A stretch of DNA of 64,000 nucleotides, from the NCBI RefSeq assembly GCF_001424305.1, contig NZ_LMPD01000006.1:192490-256489 (forward strand), read 5' to 3'. Position numbers and translations under genes: made by a program. The stretch is from Pedobacter sp. Leaf176 (GTDB lineage Bacteria; Bacteroidota; Bacteroidia; Sphingobacteriales; Sphingobacteriaceae). Of this stretch, positions 59,543 through 64,000 are shown one piece after another. The notes beneath the pieces are model-generated. The model did no database searches and was not told where the DNA came from. It was given only the letters and a program-made list of their open reading frames with translations. The stretch's first letter is position 1. Every line of letters begins with the position of its first letter.

Positions 59543-60739
59543 ATGAGCACCTTATCTAAAAGAATCAATAGTCTGTCCGAATCCGCAACGCTTAAAATGA
59601 CCAAACTTGGTCGTGAATTAGCATCTAAAGGGGTTAATATCATAAGTTTAAGTGTTGGTGAGCCGGATTTTAACACACCGGATCATGTTAAAAATGCCGC
59701 AAAAAAAGCATTGGATGACAATTATACACGCTACTCTCCCGTACCCGGTTATCCTGATTTACGTCAGGCCATCGTTAACAAGCTTAAAACGGAGAACAAT
59801 TTAGATTACGATATTTCTCAGATTGTCGTTTCTACAGGTGCAAAACAATCCTTATCGAACGTCATTTTAACTTTAATTGATCCGGATGATGAAGTAATCA
59901 TTCCCACGCCTTATTGGGTTTCTTATTCAGAAATGGTTGTACTTGCTGAGGGAAAATCTGTTTTTATTGATACAGATATAGAAAGCAATTTCAAAATTAC
60001 GCCAGAGCAACTTGAAGCAGCAATCACGCCAAAATCAAAGCTTTTCATGTTCTCCTCTCCTTGTAACCCAACCGGTTCGGTTTACAGTAAGGATGAACTT
60101 GCAGCATTGGTTAAAGTTTTTGAAAAATACCCTGATATTTATATCCTATCCGATGAAATCTATGAGCACATTAATTTTGTAGATAAACATGAATCTATCG
60201 CGCAATTTGAAAGTATAAAAGATAGGGTAATCATTGTAAATGGTTTTTCTAAAGCATTTGCAATGACCGGCTGGAGGCTAGGTTATATTGCCGCAAATAA
60301 AGAGATTGCGGCAGCAAATGATAAATTGCAGGGCCAAACAACTTCTGGAACTTGTTCAATTGCACAAAGAGCTGGTATTGTTGCTTACGAACAAGGTTTG
60401 GAGAGTGTTTTAGAAATGAAAGAATCTTTTCTTCGCCGTCGTGAGTTAGTTTACAATTTGTTAAATGAAATTCCAGGCGTTAAAACGAACCTTCCAGACG
60501 GTGCATTTTATTTTTTCCCTGAAATCAGTTCGTTTTTCGGTAAAAAAGATGCTGATGGAAATGTAATTAAGGATTCTTCAGACTTGGCTTTATATTTACT
60601 TAATGTGGGTCACGTTGCAACAGTTGGCGGCGATTCCTTTGGTAATAACAATTACATCCGTTTGTCGTACGCTGCATCAGATGAAAGTTTGGTTGAAGCT
60701 TTAAGAAGAATAAAAGAAGCTTTGGGTAAATTGAGTTAA
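59543..60739 (+). CDS. Class I PLP-dependent (aspartate) aminotransferase
   Basis: SVGEPDFNTPDHV, SSPCNPTGSVYS, VNGFSKAFAMTGWRLGY. Confidence 0.95.
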   Translation: MSTLSKRINSLSESATLKMTKLGRELASKGVNIISLSVGEPDFNTPDHVKNAAKKALDDNYTRYSPVPGYPDLRQAIVNKLKTENNLDYDISQIVVSTGAKQSLSNVILTLIDPDDEVIIPTPYWVSYSEMVVLAEGKSVFIDTDIESNFKITPEQLEAAITPKSKLFMFSSPCNPTGSVYSKDELAALVKVFEKYPDIYILSDEIYEHINFVDKHESIAQFESIKDRVIIVNGFSKAFAMTGWRLGYIAANKEIAAANDKLQGQTTSGTCSIAQRAGIVAYEQGLESVLEMKESFLRRRELVYNLLNEIPGVKTNLPDGAFYFFPEISSFFGKKDADGNVIKDSSDLALYLLNVGHVATVGGDSFGNNNYIRLSYAASDESLVEALRRIKEALGKLS

Positions 60740-60749
60740 ATGTTTTTTC

Positions 60750-60790
60750 AAAAATCCTCTGCTTATTATTCAGCAGGGGATTTTTTGTTT
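60750..60790 (+). terminator. Intrinsic terminator
   Basis: AAAAATCCTCTGCttattattCAGCAGGGGATTTTTT. Confidence 0.85.
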
Positions 60791-60930
60791 GAGTCAAAGG
60801 TATACTGACTAAAATAGACTATATGAATATTTTAAAATAGATGATACTTTAAGTAAATAATATTCCAGAATCAAAATAAGGTATTATCTTTACCTGATAT
60901 CAATCACTTCTACAAGTACAATTCTCTTTA

Positions 60931-62034
60931 ATGACAGCAGGAGCAATCTCAAAGAAGAATAGATCTGGTTCTTTGGATCTATTAAGAATTATTGCCGTAA
61001 TAGCAGTTTTTTTAGGCCATTATGCCGATTCATTCAATTATGTTTATAAAATTGTGCCAGAAAATTTAAAATATAGTCCTTTTGTTCGGTATTCCACAGC
61101 AGCATTAACTATTTTTTTTATGGTCAGCAGTTATGTAATAACAATGACTTCTCTTAAAAGAAATATACAGGATTTCGTTATTATTAGATTGGCAAGGATC
61201 TATCCTTTATTTTGGGTTAGCTGTGTTGTTGCATTCTTAATTTCAAGATTTTACAGTGCGCATTCATACCTCCCGATAGTATCTTTCAAAACGTTTTTGA
61301 TGAATACAACCATGATGCCAACAGTCTTTGGTTTCGAATTACTCAATCCCGTTTTTCATACTTTAGTAATAGAACTCTGCTTTTATCTTTTTGTGCTTTT
61401 TATACTGATTTTTAAGGGGTGGAATAAAATCTTAACAATAATTACGATTTTTCTTAGTTTGTTTATATTAGGCCAGTTTTTTCAGGTAACAAAAGACGCA
61501 TACTTTATTTTTACTCCGTTTATTGCTGGGATGTTATTTTATTTTATCAACACCAACAAATTCACGCAGTGGAAAGTATACACGCTTGCTGCCATTAATT
61601 TCTGTTTTGCGTTAAAAGGATCCATATTTCTAGCTGAAGATATCGACAGGTATTACAAAATACCACATTCGGCAAATCCATGGATAATGGCAGTAATTAT
61701 GGCGGTTATTTATATTTCATTCCTTCTTATCGCTTTAAGAAAGATTAACATTCCAGGATATCCGTTCTTAAAAAAGCTTGGCGAGATTACATATCCGTTT
61801 TTCCTATTCCACATATTCTTCCTGGGAATTTACTGGTATTTCAGAAATACAATTCAAGCTGATTTGCTATTGTGGGGATTATTGATTTTTATTGGCTTTG
61901 TTTGTTGGGGTCTGAATGTATTAATAGAAAAACCGCTTTCAAAATTAATGAGCATTATCTTGGTGTGGTTATTTAATTTGTTAAGAAAAAAAGAAATCCC
62001 GGAAAAAAGTGAAAGTTTAACACATCAATTTTAA
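60931..62034 (+). CDS. Acyltransferase 3 (OafA/YrhL-like)
   Basis: SLDLLRIIAVIAVFLGHYAD; polytopic membrane protein. Confidence 0.92.
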   Translation: MTAGAISKKNRSGSLDLLRIIAVIAVFLGHYADSFNYVYKIVPENLKYSPFVRYSTAALTIFFMVSSYVITMTSLKRNIQDFVIIRLARIYPLFWVSCVVAFLISRFYSAHSYLPIVSFKTFLMNTTMMPTVFGFELLNPVFHTLVIELCFYLFVLFILIFKGWNKILTIITIFLSLFILGQFFQVTKDAYFIFTPFIAGMLFYFINTNKFTQWKVYTLAAINFCFALKGSIFLAEDIDRYYKIPHSANPWIMAVIMAVIYISFLLIALRKINIPGYPFLKKLGEITYPFFLFHIFFLGIYWYFRNTIQADLLLWGLLIFIGFVCWGLNVLIEKPLSKLMSIILVWLFNLLRKKEIPEKSESLTHQF

Positions 62035-62092
62035 TAGGTCGTTATACCTGAAATTATTGAAGTATAATCTTTAAATCTCCAAGCCTATTTCT

Positions 62093-63904
62093 ATGATCAA
62101 ATCGTTTACTTATAAAGTTCAAAAATTTAGTACTAATTTAAGTATTTTCAGACTTCTTAAACTTATCTGGGAAGGATCAAAACAATGGTCGGTAATTTCA
62201 ATTTCCTTTATCGCAATTGAAAGCGGATTATTCTTTTCTTCTATCTATCTTCTGAAAATACTTATTGATACGATTTCCAGACATGGAATATCCGACATTA
62301 AAAATGAACCAGAAGTTATAAAATACATTATTTTGGCCACGATTTCGGCTATCCTCTATACTTCGATTAAAGCAATATCGAGTTATATAACCGAAAAACA
62401 GTCGGGAAAAGTTTCTGAATACATTGATGAAAAGATACATAACAGTGCTATAGGCCTTGATCTTTCTTTCTATGAAAGTCCGGGATATTTTGACATACTC
62501 AAAAGAGCTAGAGACATGGCAACCGAAAGACCTAATATAATTGTTTTTACTATGGTTGATATTGCAAAGAACCTTCTTAGCTTAATTTTAATTGCTTCAA
62601 TGCTAGTTGCTATAGACTGGCGGCTTTTCCCAATATTAGCATTATTTGTATTACCAACATTATGGGTCAAAATTAATTTTGCAGATAGTCAAAACACCTT
62701 AAGACTGTCTCAAACCGCATTAGAGCGTAAATCAAACTATCTTAGTACGCTGCTAACCTCAGATTTGCACGCTAAAGAAATTAGAAGCTTTGGATTGGGA
62801 AATCATTTAAAAAAATTATATGTAGATATCCGGTTACTATTATTGTCAGGCAGGTTAAAAATAAGTAAGCAAAAAACCCATCAGGAATTGATTACCTCAA
62901 CCGTCGCAACCCTAGGTTTTTTTGCTTGCGTGGCCTACATCGCTGTCGGCAGTATCCATGGCATTACCAGTGTTGGCGACATTACGCTATTTCTAGTTGC
63001 TTTTCCACAGGCATTTAATATTATGCAGGGCCTTTCCACGGGTATTTCAACGCTATATCATAATAATATTTTTGTAAAAAGCATTTTTGAGTTGTTTGAT
63101 TTGAAGAGTAGCTTAAAAGAAAATGAAAGTCCACTGATAATACCTTCAGATAATGAAATTGATTTGGAATTGAAAAACGTCAGTTTTATTTATCCCCATG
63201 CAGAAAAAAATACGCTTACAAATATTAATTTAAAAATGCCGGCAGGTAAAATAGTGGCTGTAGTAGGCAGCAATGGTGCTGGAAAATCGACCTTAATTAA
63301 ATTGCTTTGCAGGTTATATGATCCGACTTCAGGTTCTATCAATTTAAATAATAAAAATATTAAGTCATTCAAAATAGCCGAATATCAAAAACAAATTTGC
63401 GCAGTTTTTCAGGATTTTGGAAAATATAATGTTACGGCCGCTGAAAACATTAGGTTTGGAGATATCCATAATAATCGTACCCATGATGATATTGTAGAAG
63501 CAGCTAAAAATTCAGGTGCAGATTTATTCATTAACAACTTTCCTCAGCAATACAATACGACAATGGGTAGAATATTTGAAGATGGATACGAAGTAAGTAT
63601 TGGACAATGGCAGAAACTAGCCATAGCAAGAGCATTTTTTAGTAACTCCAGATTCGTAATACTTGATGAGGCAACGAGTGCATTAGATGCAACCGCAGAG
63701 AAAGAACTGTTCGATTCGTTTAGAGATAGAATTGGAAACCGTGCAGCATTAATTATAAGCCACAGGCAATCTGCTGTTAAACACGCTGATTATATTTATG
63801 TACTTTCAAACGGCAGCATAGTAGAATCTGGTACACACCAAGAACTTACAGATTTAAAACGAACATATTATAATTTATTTCAAAGCGATTCAGGTAAAAA
63901 ATAA
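62093..63904 (+). CDS. ABC transporter, fused permease and ATPase
   Basis: Walker A VGSNGAGKSTLIKLL, Walker B FVILDEATSALD, six-TM N-terminal domain. Confidence 0.95.
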   Translation: MIKSFTYKVQKFSTNLSIFRLLKLIWEGSKQWSVISISFIAIESGLFFSSIYLLKILIDTISRHGISDIKNEPEVIKYIILATISAILYTSIKAISSYITEKQSGKVSEYIDEKIHNSAIGLDLSFYESPGYFDILKRARDMATERPNIIVFTMVDIAKNLLSLILIASMLVAIDWRLFPILALFVLPTLWVKINFADSQNTLRLSQTALERKSNYLSTLLTSDLHAKEIRSFGLGNHLKKLYVDIRLLLLSGRLKISKQKTHQELITSTVATLGFFACVAYIAVGSIHGITSVGDITLFLVAFPQAFNIMQGLSTGISTLYHNNIFVKSIFELFDLKSSLKENESPLIIPSDNEIDLELKNVSFIYPHAEKNTLTNINLKMPAGKIVAVVGSNGAGKSTLIKLLCRLYDPTSGSINLNNKNIKSFKIAEYQKQICAVFQDFGKYNVTAAENIRFGDIHNNRTHDDIVEAAKNSGADLFINNFPQQYNTTMGRIFEDGYEVSIGQWQKLAIARAFFSNSRFVILDEATSALDATAEKELFDSFRDRIGNRAALIISHRQSAVKHADYIYVLSNGSIVESGTHQELTDLKRTYYNLFQSDSGKK

Positions 63905-63907
63905 ACA

Positions 63908-64000
63908 ATGCAAAAAATTTTAATCGTTAGTACTTGTGCCGAAGATTGGGGTGGAAGCGAAGAGTTGTGGGGAAGAAGTGTACCATTATTTCAAAAAGCT
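63908..64000 (+). CDS. N-terminal fragment, probable glycosyltransferase, truncated by window edge
   Basis: MQKILIVSTCAEDWGGSEELWGRSVPLFQKA, GT4-like start. Confidence 0.55.
   Translation, partial: MQKILIVSTCAEDWGGSEELWGRSVPLFQKA

Overview
AT-rich, gene-dense chromosomal window. Protein content and TAnnTTTG-type promoters suggest a Bacteroidota genome, probably Sphingobacteriaceae/Pedobacter-like (inference). Most of it is ordinary housekeeping: FUSC transporter (cut by the left edge), bioB, mgtE and corA, aroQ, xerD-like recombinase, prmC, ribD, galK/galM, OmpA, a DEAD-box helicase, lysA, lysC, a phosphoglucomutase, rnpB (RNase P RNA), an NtrC-type regulator, ClC channel, gatB, bioA, and at the right edge an acyltransferase, an ABC exporter and a truncated glycosyltransferase. 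No CRISPR array, rRNA operon, prophage or complete IS element was seen. Accessory points of interest: (1) a GxxExxY gene bracketed by inverted and tandem copies of a CAGGATTTAAGGATTTTCA(A/T)GAT-type repeat, with a matching solo inverted-repeat element upstream of bioB; (2) an MbnP/MbnH-SCO-cytochrome c locus, probably copper-related, with a possible coupled 26-codon leader ORF; (3) an orphan contractile-tail tube protein gene; (4) a degenerate tRNA-like sequence just after an unannotated 53-aa ORF; (5) several other palindromic element families, one of which supplies the stop codons of two convergent genes and another of which appears to lie in frame in an acyl-CoA dehydrogenase N-terminus; (6) tandem Tyr-rich secreted paralogs; (7) two microprotein ORFs packed between lysA and lysC.
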